Shown here: in pieces, positions 13,201-23,756 of the stretch | Layout of the letters: each line of letters starts with the position of its first letter | Numbering within the stretch: position 1 is the stretch's first letter | Source: Siderastrea radians | Lineage: Eukaryota; Cnidaria; Anthozoa; Scleractinia; Rhizangiidae | NCBI GenBank assembly: GCA_964017195.1 | Contig: OZ024892.1 | Location: forward strand, 13,836,071 to 13,900,070 | Reading direction: 5' to 3' | Length of the DNA: 64,000 nucleotides | Program-made: the position numbers and the translations under genes | Notes under the pieces: model-generated | What the model saw: only the letters and a program-made list of their open reading frames with translations | The model's database searches: none | Told to the model about the DNA's origin: nothing

Positions 13201-13234
13201 TCTCCTCTTCAGTAAAATCGTAGCTCTGTGCCAT
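7235..13234 (-). CDS. HYLS1: HYLS1, centriolar and ciliogenesis protein, nine exons
   Basis: HYLS-1 is a core centriolar protein that binds SAS-4/CPAP and is needed for ciliogenesis. Exons, in order of transcription: 13132-13234, 12602-12736, 12383-12483, 11244-11448, 9514-9675, 8114-8177, 7892-7973, 7727-7756 and 7235-7336. The phases join without a break and encode about 327 residues (human about 299). Diagnostic blocks: N-terminal [19 protein letters not shown] then [58 protein letters not shown] and [15 protein letters not shown] (the HYLS-1 box); and the C-terminal [20 protein letters not shown]. The ATG at 13234 (MAQSYDF) is chosen because the conserved N-terminal helix begins there; an in-frame ATG at about 13306 would add 24 residues. 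The start of exon 4 could use either of two AG acceptors 4 bp apart; phase favours 11448. Divergent from RNase T2. Confidence 0.88.
7430..7690. repeat. Degenerate direct repeat in last HYLS1 introns
   Basis: GATGATTTTCTTNNTTCT followed by a CACTTGTC/CACCTGTC motif recurs at about 7430, 7535 and 7660, with a spacing of 105-125 bp. Divergence is high, so this may be an old tandem duplication. Confidence 0.35.
8369..8737. repeat. TTAA-ended inverted-repeat element in HYLS1 intron
   Basis: CTTAAGGATGGTGCCTC at the left and GAGGCACCGTCCTTAAG at the right are inverted complements sharing a TTAA. A second, looser inverted pair inside (AAAAAGTGGATCTTA and TAAGATCTACTTTTT) extends the fold. Confidence 0.8.
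9289..9442. repeat. Recent 77-bp tandem duplication
   Basis: GTGACACAATCATACTTTTT through AACAATAATTATGTTTTTGT is repeated immediately downstream with only a handful of substitutions (copies 9289-9365 and 9366-9442). Confidence 0.9.
9780..9966 (-). repeat. Truncated copy of TTAA MITE family C
   Basis: Reads on the minus strand as TTAACCCTTTAAGCCCTGAT followed by the 'CTCCATACATTTCTTATAAA..AGGAGAATTTG' interior also seen at 22312-22524, 36058-36269 and 41265-41475. The far end is eroded. Confidence 0.65.
10777..10922. repeat. 146-bp MITE, near-perfect TIRs
   Basis: CCCCAGTTGTTCAAAAG TTGGATAGC at the left mirrors GCTATCCTACTTTTGAACAA CTGGGG at the right; the core GGATAGTG/CACTATCC is palindromic. 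Intronic in HYLS1. Confidence 0.85.
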
Positions 13235-13711
13235 GTTTTTAACCCCCAAAGATCGTTCTTCCGTAGAACCGGCGATCAAAGCTCTTTCTGATCTTGAAAT
13301 CAACATCAACGGTAGTTTTTAGTACCCAGGCTACCGCGTGCAAGTGAGCACGTGGTTCGTAAGCGTAAACAAACCAATGAAGAAGCAAACTTCAACGTTT
13401 CCTGTGGTTTTTCAACGAAACTCACGTGAGTATTAAAATTACAAACGTATCAAATGTCGTAGCAGCACGAAAGCATTTGTCAGAGTAGTACACATCTTCA
13501 TATAGTCCAGTTCTTTCAAAGGAGTTGTGTTATTCCTGAGGTAAAAGCAATCAAGTCTAAATGCTTCAATTCATTCAATCGTGTTGCCTTACTATAATGT
13601 CTTCTTCTTCTTCTTCCTCGGATAACCCACCTCCTTCTTAATGAAGATTATCGCGAGCGTCAGTGCAGGTGATGGAATTTAAATTGAATTTTCTTTTGAT
13701 CCCTTTCAGAA
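13235..13711. promoter_or_regulatory. Head-to-head promoter region of HYLS1 and RNase T2
   Basis: 477 bp separate the two start codons. It holds a CCAAT box (AACCAATGAAG, about 13373), a CACGTG at about 13350, and the palindrome CTCACGTGAG at 13421-13430. TCACGTGA is the core of the CLEAR element bound by TFEB/MITF factors, which control lysosomal genes; RNase T2 is lysosomal in animals, so the site is plausible (inference). A weak RFX X-box-like pair (GTAGCC..GGTAC on the minus strand, 13320-13333) could serve HYLS1 but deviates at two positions. No TATA box is obvious. Confidence 0.5.
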
Positions 13712-16700
13712 ATGATGTTGGTGCCGGTTTTTATTTTAGCTTTTCTCTGTCAGACGACTGTCTCCTTCAAGCTCTTCAGGTATTGCTACTAATGCTTGTA
13801 TTCGCGAGAGAACTCAAGCTTATAATTATGCCATCTTAAAAAAGTCCTAAAGTGAATGAAATGCCAGCTTTTGTTAAATATTTGCTTTCTTGAGAAAGTG
13901 AAAATTGAAGTTATGTAAGCTTAACTTTATAATGTCTAGAGAAATGGAACATTGAACTAAATTATGGAATGTTTCCCCCAAATAACTTAAATAATTTGTT
14001 CATGTCAAATATGCTAAATTTTAGCCCAAAGCTGATGAATATATAAGTAGCCTTCTGTAATATTAATTTTTGCAAGACGTTTTCGTGCTACTGGAAAACA
14101 GAGGTGCCGTATTGAAGACAGTAGTTTCCAGCAACTCTAGGTTGGGGGTTTTGAAAGACAATGTCTGCTAGACAACAGCATCACTCACCCTACAGACACG
14201 GTCCTCCCCTGTCTGAGCTGTATAACCTGACATGTACCCTGTTCTTTTTCTCCCTTTTTTTTTCTCCTGGTTGATGCCCCTTCCTTGCTTTCTTTCTTTC
14301 TTATGCAGTATTGTATTTTTTTCCTTTTCTTCCACTTCTCACTGTCTAACAAGTGTCCTTTTTCTCCTTCTTCTCTAACTCTCCCCTGTTTCCTGCTGAC
14401 CTCTCCACCCCACCTATTACAGACATGTTGCTCCACTATTAGCAGTGGCATTATGGTAAATTCAAGGCTATGCAAGAGGGCGAGACGATCAGTTTCTTGT
14501 GCGAACCCATAAGACCTTTCACCCTGTTCACAATTTTCTGAATGGAAGCCCCCTTACTCGATTGATGTCTGACTGAATCTGCATGGCTAACAATCACCAA
14601 ATCATGGTTCTAAAGGTGACCATCAACAAGATTTGACTCTAATTTATTTCTGCCTTTAGGGAAGATTAGTTATTAATAATATTTGTTATCGAGAATAAGC
14701 GCAAGATGGGGGAGATATTGATCTAGGTATGGTCCATGTATTAAACCGCTTGATCTTTTACCAACCTTCTTGATGCTATTGTCTAATCAACAGATCAGAT
14801 TATGATGCTGACTTCAACCTGTTTGTTTTTACTCAGTGGTGGCCTCAAACACAGTGCCATGTATCTGTAAGCTTCACTGTTTCCTTAATTGACAATATAC
14901 ATGCTCTGTTATTGCTCAGGGTCCCAAAGTGGGCTCTTTGGTGTAAAGGTACTGTCTGGTTGAGGAAGGCTGAAATTCTGAAAGTTGTGCTATGGATACT
15001 AGACCCTGAACTTGGAGTCCAGTCTAAAAAGTGTTCGTTCTGGTTCTATTGAGCCCTGAAATTTAAGCCTAAAAGCCCAGCACTTGTTACAATGAAGACT
15101 TGCCCACAATCCATTTAATTTGGGACCCTGATTTTGGCCATTTCTTAATAGAAGTCAAGTTTAGTCATTTAATATTCTCTTTTAATATTCTCTTTACTTG
15201 GTACCTAAGGATGATGGGACATTTGCAGAGAGTAAGGAGAACAGAAGCTGTGTGCCTCAGGGAATCACAAAGTGGACAATTCACGGTCTATGGTACGTTA
15301 CTAGTTTGACATCTGCATCCATTGCATTCATTTGTCTTTGCGTTCAGTTAATGCAACTCTGTAATGGGATCCTATGTTGATCTACTTTGAGAGTGTCACA
15401 TATGATCTGAATCTTCCTTAGCTGTCTCTTTTAGCCCCACATTATTTAATCAAGGAATGAAGTGGGGAGGGGGGCAATATGGGATGTTGCACAGGCACAC
15501 CCAGTCAGAGTAACAAGTGATGTATAGTTTTCCTCAGCTGGATAGGGCAATAGAGGATGTTGCACAGGTATACCAGGTCACAGGAATCCCATTGAAACAT
15601 TTCTTGGTTCAGGAGTCGCTGTGAGACTTTGTTCCAAATTTCCCCACTACAATGAGAGTATGAAATGGACTGGATTGCATTCTGATTAAGAATATTTGCA
15701 TGAATGCAGATGCATTTGACTATGTTTGTTTGTTTTCTTCTTGCAGGCCTACTCTTGGTGAAGAACATAAACCAGTGTTTTGTAATAGCTCATGGCCCTT
15801 TGATGAATCAGATGTAAAGGTACAGTGTGACCTAATGCTAATTTGCTGTCATTTATTGCTTTTGATTTCCAGAAAATTGTTGTTATGTCCACATTCCTCT
15901 GATTTAGAAAGATCCAGACTGAGGAAAAATGGGTTGATGCAAAATAGCTGGAAAGCAAACCCTGACTGTATCTATAATCATGTTAGCTAGCACAAGCTCA
16001 TGACTTAGTAGCCTGAGAAAATAGCTGACGTTTTGCAAGGTCGCCACTTGATCCCTCGCAAAACGACGTCTGAGCAACGAGCATAGAAATTCCATACTGA
16101 TGATGCGCCACTACCCAGATCTTGGTAGTGCTTCTGATTGATGGAATTTTCTTTCAACCAATCAGAAGCACTACCAAGCTCTGGGTAGAAAACTCCAACC
16201 AATCAGAAGCACTACTAAGATCTGGGTAGTGGCGCATCATCAGTATGGAATTTCTGCACTCGTTGCTCAGACGTTGTTTTGCGAGGGCTCAAGTGGCGAC
16301 CTCAGGAAATGTCAGCTGTTTTCTCAGGCTAATGATTTAGTAAAACATTCATTGGTAAGTGAATACATCTCATCAAGGGAATCTTGATTTTAGGATTTGA
16401 AGCCTAAGCTAGAGCATCAATGGCCATCTTTTGAACCAGATCATGGTGATAGTGGATTTTGGTATGTTAAATTGCTTTAATTCAGTCAATGACTTTCTGT
16501 GTGGCAGTCAGTTAGTCAATCGGGCAGTCGGTCGGTCATTCTGTGAGTTGGTTAGTTACAAGTTTAGTTGGTTTTAGTCAGTCAGTCAGTCAGTCAGCCT
16601 GCCAGCCAGCCAGCCAGCCAGCCAGTGAGTCAGTCAGTCAGTTGATCAGTCATTTGGTTAGTCTTTTAGTCTGTTAGTCAGTCAGTCAGTCAGTCAGTGA

Positions 16701-19700
16701 CAGTTGGTCTGTCGCTCAGCCAATGCATTGGTCAGCCAGCCAGTCATTTAGTTGTTTGGTGGGGCATGGGGAGGTGTTACAGAAACCCAATAAGTCTCCC
16801 AGATGTGGGAAGTCTGATTTCCAGGATGGTGGGAAAGGGGAGATCAAACTACAGGCTGTAGGAAAAATTTTGCAAATTATGCAAAGGTGCAATGTGGAGG
16901 TGCAGTGTGTAGTGGTTAATGCAATGGGCTTTGATTGGCAGGGCCATTGGTTCAAAGCTTGGTCTCTAAATTGTGTTCCACTGTTTGCTTAGACAAGAAG
17001 CTTTGCTCCACATTGGCTCTCTCCATGTAGGTGAATAAAATTGGTACTAGCAACAAACTGGTGGATGTAGTGCTGTGGTACAATAACATTCCATCCAAGA
17101 AGAATAGTGTAATACTCCAAGTTGCTTAGAGCCAAAAAAGCCATGTCTCCATGTGAGTTGCAAGTGGCCTTCTGTGCTTCTGTGACTTAACCTTTTTAAA
17201 AGTGCAGTGAAGTGCAGAACTCCCTGTACACGCCCCCCCCCCCCCTCCCCAACGTGTTTGATCAGTCAATCAGCTGCCTATTTGGTTAGACAGGTAGTCG
17301 GCCAGTCAAGGGTATGGGAAATGGGAAGTTCAAGTCACTTGACCCACGTTTGGGTATAGGGGTGCCACTGAGGGTTTAAAAGCCTGACCCTGTTTAGGAC
17401 AAAAAAACAGCCCTGAAATACCTACCCTGTGTAGGACAACACCCTCCATTTTAGGTCCCTGTTTAGGACAAATGACAAAATACACCCGTTTAGGACAGAC
17501 ACATAAAATCATATATCCTGTTTAGCACAAAGAGGGCCAAAAACCATGCCCTGTCCAGCAGCACATCCCTGTATAAGCCATATGGGATCAAATGTCCCTG
17601 CCTTCTTCCATCCCCACAATGGTTGATCAATCAGTCAGCTGGTTATTTTGTCAGTTAACTGATCATTCAGTCAGTCATCAGCTAGTAGTCCTTTCTGCTC
17701 GCCCTGATTAGTTTTTTTTCTTACAAAGGCAACATGAATGGGAGAAGCATGGAACTTGCTGCACCGATCTTCCTTATTTGAACTCGGAACACAAGTACTT
17801 TAGTGTCACGCTGTCATTAAACGACAAGTATGATATATTTAGGTAAGATATTTATTAATTGTTAATAAACCCCGAGGAGTTTTTGGCGGCCTTGTTGTGT
17901 CTAAAACCAGCTTCAGATTGTGTCTGACATTTAATCGATTGTGTGATGCGTTATAAAAGAGAAAAGGGCAGAGGTCTTCAAAAAAATTGATTGTAAAGGG
18001 CCCCGCAAACAAGGAAACATTTCTACCACAACGTTGTTGTAGAAACAGTAGTTCTTTAAATGTCTCCCCGTTTGTGCGCACACAAAACATTTGTTGCAGA
18101 ATCATTTTTTGCTTCCTAGAAAAAAAAGGTTCCTGATTTTTTTCAGAAACAGTTCTGGGAAACGATGTTTCTGCAACAATTTTTTCGGGGGTCTTAGGCA
18201 ACCTCGTATAGCTACTAGATTCACCTTGTACGGCGTAATGAACAGTACCGCAGGAAAGTCAGTGGAAAGTACTGCTCATGATCAATAGCTTTCATTTGAA
18301 TGGTCAGACTTCAGGATTTCGTCCACAGACTCAAAAGTTAGAACCATCTTGAACAGCGTAATAAACAGCACCACAGGAAAGTACTGCTCAGTAGCTTTAG
18401 TTCGAATGGTTACACTTTACGAGTTTAATCCTTAGTCTCTTAAGTATCAGAACCACCTTGTACAGTATAAATTAATAATACTTTTCACTTGAATGGTCAA
18501 ACATTGGGATTTCATCCTCAGAATCAAAGTGACAGACTACGTATACATGGTTCAAGGCTTGACCCTGAGGGCACCCTGGGAGAGAAAGCAAGCGGAACGA
18601 GACGGCCCCGTCCACAGTAGTTTCCGTCTTTTATAAGATTAAGTTTCCATCGAAAACGAAACAAACTTTCTGTGTCAGTCCACACGTTCGTTTTCCAATT
18701 GATTCGCTGTTCACACGAAGACGACACGAATACGATCCTCAGTCCCAATCAACTTCAACCGGTGACCTCACCTTCAATGATTTCTTTCCGATAAATGGTC
18801 GCAGATCTTCGCAAACTTTATCACAAGGCTCTCTACTTTCGAAAAATTGCCTTTCCATTCTTCGGGCAAAACTGTTCCATTAACAAATTGTCCCACCATG
18901 CTCTGGTTCGGCCGGGTTTTGACTGTCCAAAGCCTTAAAATTCTTCTTCTCTGGCTTCGGGGTCGCGTTATTCGGTACACTGTGTTTGATACGAATCAAC
19001 AGATTGGCCAGTTTTTACCTCCTTTCATCGGGAAAAGTGTTCAACAAGTCAATTAACTAGTGTGACGTTTACCTCGCAACTCACCAGCTGTAAGAGTAGT
19101 AGCTTGCAAGTTAAAGCAACACCAATGCGATTTGACCTCGTGTGATCCGCCATCCTGGATTTTCATTGTACATCACACGCCGTTGACCAACTGTTTTCAA
19201 AAGTTTGGATTTTCGGTGTCCACACGGATACGTTTTCAAAAGTTTCCACTCTGGCCGGAGACCGTTTCAAAAGTTTGGGTTTTCAATGGGCATCTGTGTA
19301 GACAGAACCGGGAAAACGCACTAAAAGTTTCATTTTTCAAACGAAAATGCATCCGCGCGCGTGGACGGGGCCTGAGAACCAGGGTTGGACCCCTTGTTGG
19401 CAGTAAACCAAGAGCGCGAATTTAAACGCGATTCCAAGGAAAGTTTTGGTCATGGCGTGCCAAACGAATCTCTTCTTAATTCCTGTTCTCGGTTGATCCC
19501 TGGATTGTAATTAATCGTTTTCAGAATTTGTATTTGCTCGTGAATGTTGAACGTGAAGTCTGCATGCTCTGGTCAGTAATCTTAGAGTTTTAATTTGATT
19601 CTTTTATACATGTTTCTCTAGCGTCCTTGAACAGAATGGAATAGTACCCTCTGATGCTAAGACATACCAGGTTAGACCATAACAAGATTAAACATTCAAA

Positions 19701-21419
19701 TTCTCCTCTTGTAGACTCCATTCTGTCTCCCAATGTTCGTCTACGTGAGTTGTTTTAAGTTCAGAACGTCGAACCTCTTTTCAACGGCAAAATAATGTAC
19801 CGGCCTTGAGTTTGTAGAAGAGGAATCGTCACAGGGAGGTTGTTTCAAAAAGAATATTTGTTTGAATGGATCGGCCATTAGGACAAGAAAACATGGTCGC
19901 TTCGAGAGGTGTTTACACTCGTTTTTTTTATAAGAATGTTGTTTTTCCGGCCCAGGCTGAATATTCTTATTTTTCTGCCGATCTTAGACTGAAAATATTC
20001 TTGTATTATTCTTTTAAAAATTATAGCTTTTGACATTTCCGTTTTAGAATGTATTGAGGTATCAATTACAAGTGTTCGGTGTCTAGATCCGTATCGCGTT
20101 ACATTGTGCAGGTTTTTTCGTTTTGTTGGCTAGTTTTGCCGTTTAGAGAAAGGAATAATTTTATACGGTTAAGTTAAAAACATATAATTGTATTGTATTT
20201 ACAGATTTTCAACACACAAAATTATATCCTTTTCAAAATCTCAGCCTCGGGTTTATTCTTAAAATATTCTTAAAATTTCGCAAATTTCAGCCTCGATATT
20301 CTTATAAAATATATTCTTATAAAAAAAAAAGAGTGTATTATACGAAGGTGTGATCAAGAGTTGTTACATCGAAATACAATCACCAAGTCCTGGGGGTATA
20401 CAGTAACTTAGAAAGGGTTTTTGGGTAGGTAGATTGCTTGAGTCTCAATTTCCAGCGGTTTACTGAGTGATTTTTATCCTCAGCTGCACAAAACGGCTGG
20501 ATAATTATCCCAAAATTACTGTGGACCTAGAATAATAACCGTTTCTGGATTGTGAATGGAATGGAAAAGTTGCACCCGGCTCGCGTTGTGAGGTGTAACA
20601 AACAAGTCACCCCGAACTAACTCGACTTCAGTTATCAGTTCTATTCGCAGATACCGCACTGGGATTGTCTTTTTGGTCTTGACGGAGGATTGATATAGTC
20701 CGACAACATTCAGATACATTTTACATTTTTTTTCCGCAGGTGAAGGATATTGAGAACGCCCTTTTCGAATCCTACCAAGTTCATCCCACCGTATATTGCA
20801 TCCCTGTTAAGGTAAGAAAAGTTCCACTTATCAGACGTGATTCTTTGGCAAAATCTATTTGAAATACCTCTCCTAGGGATTGAAATTGTGATGAAATCAG
20901 TTGATTGTCCAAAATAGTGAATGCAGATGTGTTTGCAGTTATATTGCGCCTCTTCAGCATGCCGCGTTTGTAACCTGCGATCAGGCGCCCTTTTTTTCGA
21001 TTGAAAGTGCAATCGCAGCAGAAGAGGATGTATCTTTGTCCTCTCTTGTAGCAGGTTAATGCGTTAGCTTATTGATCCCCTGTGATTGCTCTGGGCAGAC
21101 TTGCTGGCTGGCGTTTCACCTAGATACGAGCCAAGGGAAAGCCAAAAACTCTTCGTTAACAATAATGGGATTCATCGGTATCCTGATAACGCGGGAAAGG
21201 ACTCCGCCGTGCTTTATTATGCTTAAGTTACGTGTGGATTACTACTTATTTCAGTGTTATTACTTTTGTCTTCAGGGCTCCAAGCAGATGTTAAGCTATG
21301 TTGAGCTTTGCCTGGATAAACAGCTATGCCCGATTAACTGTTTGAACAGCACGGCGGATTGTAATTATGACGAACCCGTTCAGTATCCGCCTATTGTACC
21401 CCTGTATGACCTGATGTAG
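13712..21419 (+). CDS. RNASET2: Ribonuclease T2, secreted or lysosomal, nine exons
   Basis: Acid endoribonuclease that cuts single-stranded RNA through a 2',3'-cyclic phosphate, acting in lysosomes or outside the cell. Exons: 13712-13779, 14794-14866, 15210-15292, 15747-15819, 16394-16461, 17729-17842, 19622-19670, 20740-20811 and 21276-21419, giving about 247 residues (human 256). A signal peptide (MMLVPVFILAFLCQTTVS) opens the protein. CAS I is KWTIHGLWP with catalytic His72; CAS II is HEWEKHGTC with Glu125, Lys128 and His129, all present. WPQTQC, CNSSWPF and EHQWPSF are other family blocks, and the C-terminal Cys pattern (YCIPVK, ELCLDKQLC) fits the disulfides. Sequons at NSS (N88) and NST near the C-terminus suit a secreted protein. 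The first of two adjacent ATGs is used; the second is equally possible. All residues needed for activity are intact. Confidence 0.92.
16009..16331. repeat. MITE family D (TAGCCTGAGAAA ends) with 9-bp target duplication
   Basis: TAGCCTGAGAAAATAGCTGA at the left mirrors TCAGCTGTTTTCTCAGGCTA at the right. Flanks ATGACTTAG and ATGATTTAG are a one-mismatch 9-bp duplication, as left by Mutator-like transposases. The interior carries repeated CAATCAGAAGCACTACCAAG blocks. The same family frames the composite at 32642-34582. Confidence 0.85.
16505..16750. repeat. (GTCA)n / (CAGC)n tetranucleotide tract
   Basis: Runs of CAGT/GTCA and CCAG: a dense core at 16575-16645, looser flanks to about 16750. In RNase T2 intron 5. 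Confidence 0.9.
16900..17060 (+). repeat. tRNA-derived SINE-like element
   Basis: GTGTAGTGGTTAATGC resembles a pol III A box and CATTGGTTCAAAGC a B box about 35 bp later, followed by a tail with AGACAAGAAGCTTTGCTCC. A related copy at 39267-39400 shares A box, B box and the AGACAAGA-C tail. It is not a functional tRNA, as no cloverleaf can be drawn. Confidence 0.5.
17360..17600. repeat. Irregular TTTAGGACA repeat cluster
   Basis: CCTGTTTAGGACA, CCTGTGTAGGACA, CCCGTTTAGGACA and CCTGTTTAGCACA recur five or more times at irregular 25-60 bp spacing. Diverged minisatellite-like repeat in RNase T2 intron 5. Confidence 0.6.
18220..18535. repeat. About 125-bp dispersed satellite, three diverged units (family S)
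   Basis: Each unit has GAACCACCTTGTACAG, then AAGTACTGCTCA, then AGCTTTCATTTGAATGGTCA, then a GATTTCATCCTCAGA block. Starts lie near 18220, 18340 and 18460. Further members are at 52680-52800, 55690-55790 and 56740-57140. Confidence 0.75.
18598..19378. repeat. Inverted-repeat DNA element (GGCCCCGTCCAC ends)
   Basis: Left ACGGCCCCGTCCAC, right GTGGACGGGGCCT. The inside has several TTTTCAAAAGTTT and GTCCACACGGA motifs in both orientations. About 780 bp, no transposase frame. In RNase T2 intron 6. Confidence 0.65.
19916..20335. repeat. 420-bp MITE, CACTC-T8-ATAAGAAT ends
   Basis: CACTCGTTTTTTTTATAAGA at the left mirrors TTCTTATAAAAAAAAAAGAG TG at the right. Repeated ATTCTTA motifs and two CAGCCTCG/CAGGCTGA blocks lie within. 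In RNase T2 intron 7. Confidence 0.75.
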
Positions 21420-21836
21420 AGACCTGCTATTAGCCAATCAAATCCTGGCAATCATCCTGCTGTAAGACGCTTTTTCTTCGAGCGGGGAGAGGTTATTTCT
21501 AGGATAGGGGCAAGGCCGATCGATATAACTTGGATACTTTTTTTGAAGGGTGGGATGGATTTTATTTTGGTGTGATCTTACGTTTACAGAACTCAAGACG
21601 AATTAAACTAGTTTCTTAGTTATTTCAGTACCTGTTAAGTCGCCAAATGATCATGAACATAAGGGAAACTTTGAACATAGCAATATAGGACAATATCCAA
21701 AGAGAAGAAGTAATGTAGTGCTTAAAGCTGTTTTCTGCTTCCTTTATCGCCGTACTTGAAGCTTTTGAGGTTGCTGATCCTAGCAGTACTCTGGACTTGT
21801 GCCTAGTAAACATGACGTCGCTCGCCACTAGTTTTC

Positions 21837-21980
21837 CTGTAGCTCAGTGGTAAGTAGGTTAGAGCATTCTCCCGCCCCATTCTCCTCGCCGACTTGCTAA
21901 GTCGCACGAAAACTCGAGCAAATGAGCTTGCTCCCAGGCTAGTATGCGGAAGGTTGTAGGTTACACTCCCAGAGTTACAC
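21837..21980 (+). repeat. tRNA-like SINE remnant, interrupted
   Basis: CCTGTAGCTCAGTGGT looks like a tRNA acceptor and A box, and GGAAGGTTGTAGGTTACACT a B-box region, but about 100 bp apart with an insert between. No cloverleaf can be drawn, so no tRNA gene is called. Confidence 0.4.
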
Positions 21981-22311
21981 TTCGTCAGAGGTTCGATTTC
22001 GTTGTTTTTTAAGTTCCATGTAGCCTTCGTAGCAAGCGTTTCCTTAGGCGTTCCCGCAATATGGAAAAGTAATTTGCTCTTTGGCCGCGCGAAAATTGGG
22101 TGAGGGCAAAGAGAGTATACTTTTTTGCCCTTGCCCCAGTTTTCGCACGACCAAAAAGTGAAAAATGCTTCAAACTTGCGGAAACGCAGGCTAAATGCTT
22201 CAAACGTGCGTGCAGAAACCGTTGTGAAATACGACAGACCCTACAGTTAGGAGTCTATAATTGCGAGAAATCGCAGGACACCATTTCTTCATCAATGAAG
22301 CTCATATTGAG

Positions 22312-22524
22312 TTAACGCTCTAAGCCCAACTGAATATCAACATGCAAGTTCTCCTTAGTGTTCTCCATATGCTTCTTATGGTACTAGTTGGGAGAATTTG
22401 ATTAGACATCAAGACATGTCATCTTTGGCGATCATCTCCTTTATTCGCATGACCTGTATGTTTCAGTGATCGAGTATGTAAGGAGAAATTAGATGCTTGT
22501 CAATATTGGAGCTCAAAGTGTTAA
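22312..22524 (+). repeat. TTAA MITE family C, copy 1
   Basis: Bounded by TTAA; left TTAACGCTCTAAGCCCAA, right TTGGAGCTCAAAGTGTTAA. The interior (GTTCTCCATATGCTTCTTAT, GGAGAATTTG, ATCAAGACAT) is shared with 36058-36269 and 41265-41475. Confidence 0.8.
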
Positions 22525-23756
22525 AACAGAGGCCTTGTCAAATTCTGTCATAGTATACGGGAAACTAATGCTATGACTGTTTTATTACAGGCGAAAGAAC
22601 TTGAAATCTTGTTAGGACACTTTAATTCAATGCCTTTGCAGATGCTCTTCTCTTGTACAAATAAAACCTAAATAGAAGAACTAACCTTGTTCCTACGTGC
22701 ACAAAAAAGTTTGTCGGTAGAAACATGACGTCACAAGATAGCGCTATCCTTGATTAACCGTTTGACTGTGGGAATAAAAATAGCTTGGGAAATGTACAAT
22801 AACACGTTCTGGACTCGCAGAGTGTTCATGTTGTGAAACTTCTTTTACCAAAGGGGAACTATGTTAGCGTTAACTGCCTCTTAGAGGGTTTAAGTCTAGA
22901 GTTTTTAAGACACTGACTAGGTCTGGGTCAACAATAAAATATTGTCTTACGGATTCTTGGTTGTCTTAGTTCTTCAAATTAGAACTTCTAACTTAACGGA
23001 AAAAGCCCCTACTTGTTCCATCAAAGTCGAGCATGCTTTCCGTGGAACAATAGACTTGAGTAATGGTTAACGCTTCTTGTTTGGGCTAAGTTGTTGACGA
23101 ACTCCTCTCCACGAAGGGATATCGTCCTGGTTTGGATGCTTGTTTGTTGTAGTCATTTTATAGTTAATTTACTTGGTTCCGCAGGGGCCAAAATTCACAC
23201 AAATCTTACCTCTATGAAAAACAAGACACCTCCGTTCTAATACCCATTTGGATATACCGGTCTTAAGTAAAGAGAAGTCACCTCTCGTATAAAAGCGGCC
23301 ATTACAAAAAGACTCAAGAACCAAACCTTCTCTGTCCTCCTCTACTTATCTCACTGATACCTCATTTCTCTACGTTCGCCAACATTTAAGGCAAGAAAAG
23401 TGGAAGAGGAAGGGAATTTCGTGAAAGCGTGCGCGAAGTGCCAGAGTAGTGTCTTCTTCTCTGTCGATTCATGCTTTCGCATGCAAATAGCATTATCTTG
23501 TCTCTTTTCAATCTCGTTCCCTGAGCCGCCGCGTTTTACGGGTATAACAGGCTCTGGGAACGAGATGAGTCTCTTTTAAGTGCGCCTACGCGCGGCCCCG
23601 AAGTTTGACCAGTTGTTAAGACTCGAGCCAGGAAGGAAAAGTGGGAAATATCACACTGCGCAGAAACTCGCCTCATCTCGAGTTCAGAACGCGCGTCGGG
23701 GAATGAACAACGCGTCTATTCCTATCCTCTTCACGACGCATTTCTGTCATCTTTCA

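Larger units (their letters stand above)
21420..23756. other. Intergenic region between RNase T2 and the GPCR
   Basis: Holds a broken tRNA-like SINE (21837-21980), a CG-containing repeat with inverted GCGCGAAAA/TTTTCGCACG blocks (about 22018-22210) and a family C MITE (22312-22524). An acceptor-like TTTATTACAG followed by an open stretch and AATAAA at 22660-22665 could be a spliced 3' UTR exon of RNase T2 (22591 onward); this is unproven. Nothing recognisable between 22680 and 23750. Confidence 0.5.

Noticed and set aside
13320..13333. RFX X-box for the ciliary gene HYLS1
   Set aside because: The second half-site departs from the consensus at two positions; kept only as a remark in the promoter entry.
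18091..19425. Several short frames on both strands
   Set aside because: They lie in satellite units and a terminal-inverted-repeat element.
21837..21999. Possible tRNA gene (GTAGCTCAGTGGT and GGTTCGATTTC)
   Set aside because: The boxes are about 140 bp apart and no acceptor or anticodon stem can be formed.
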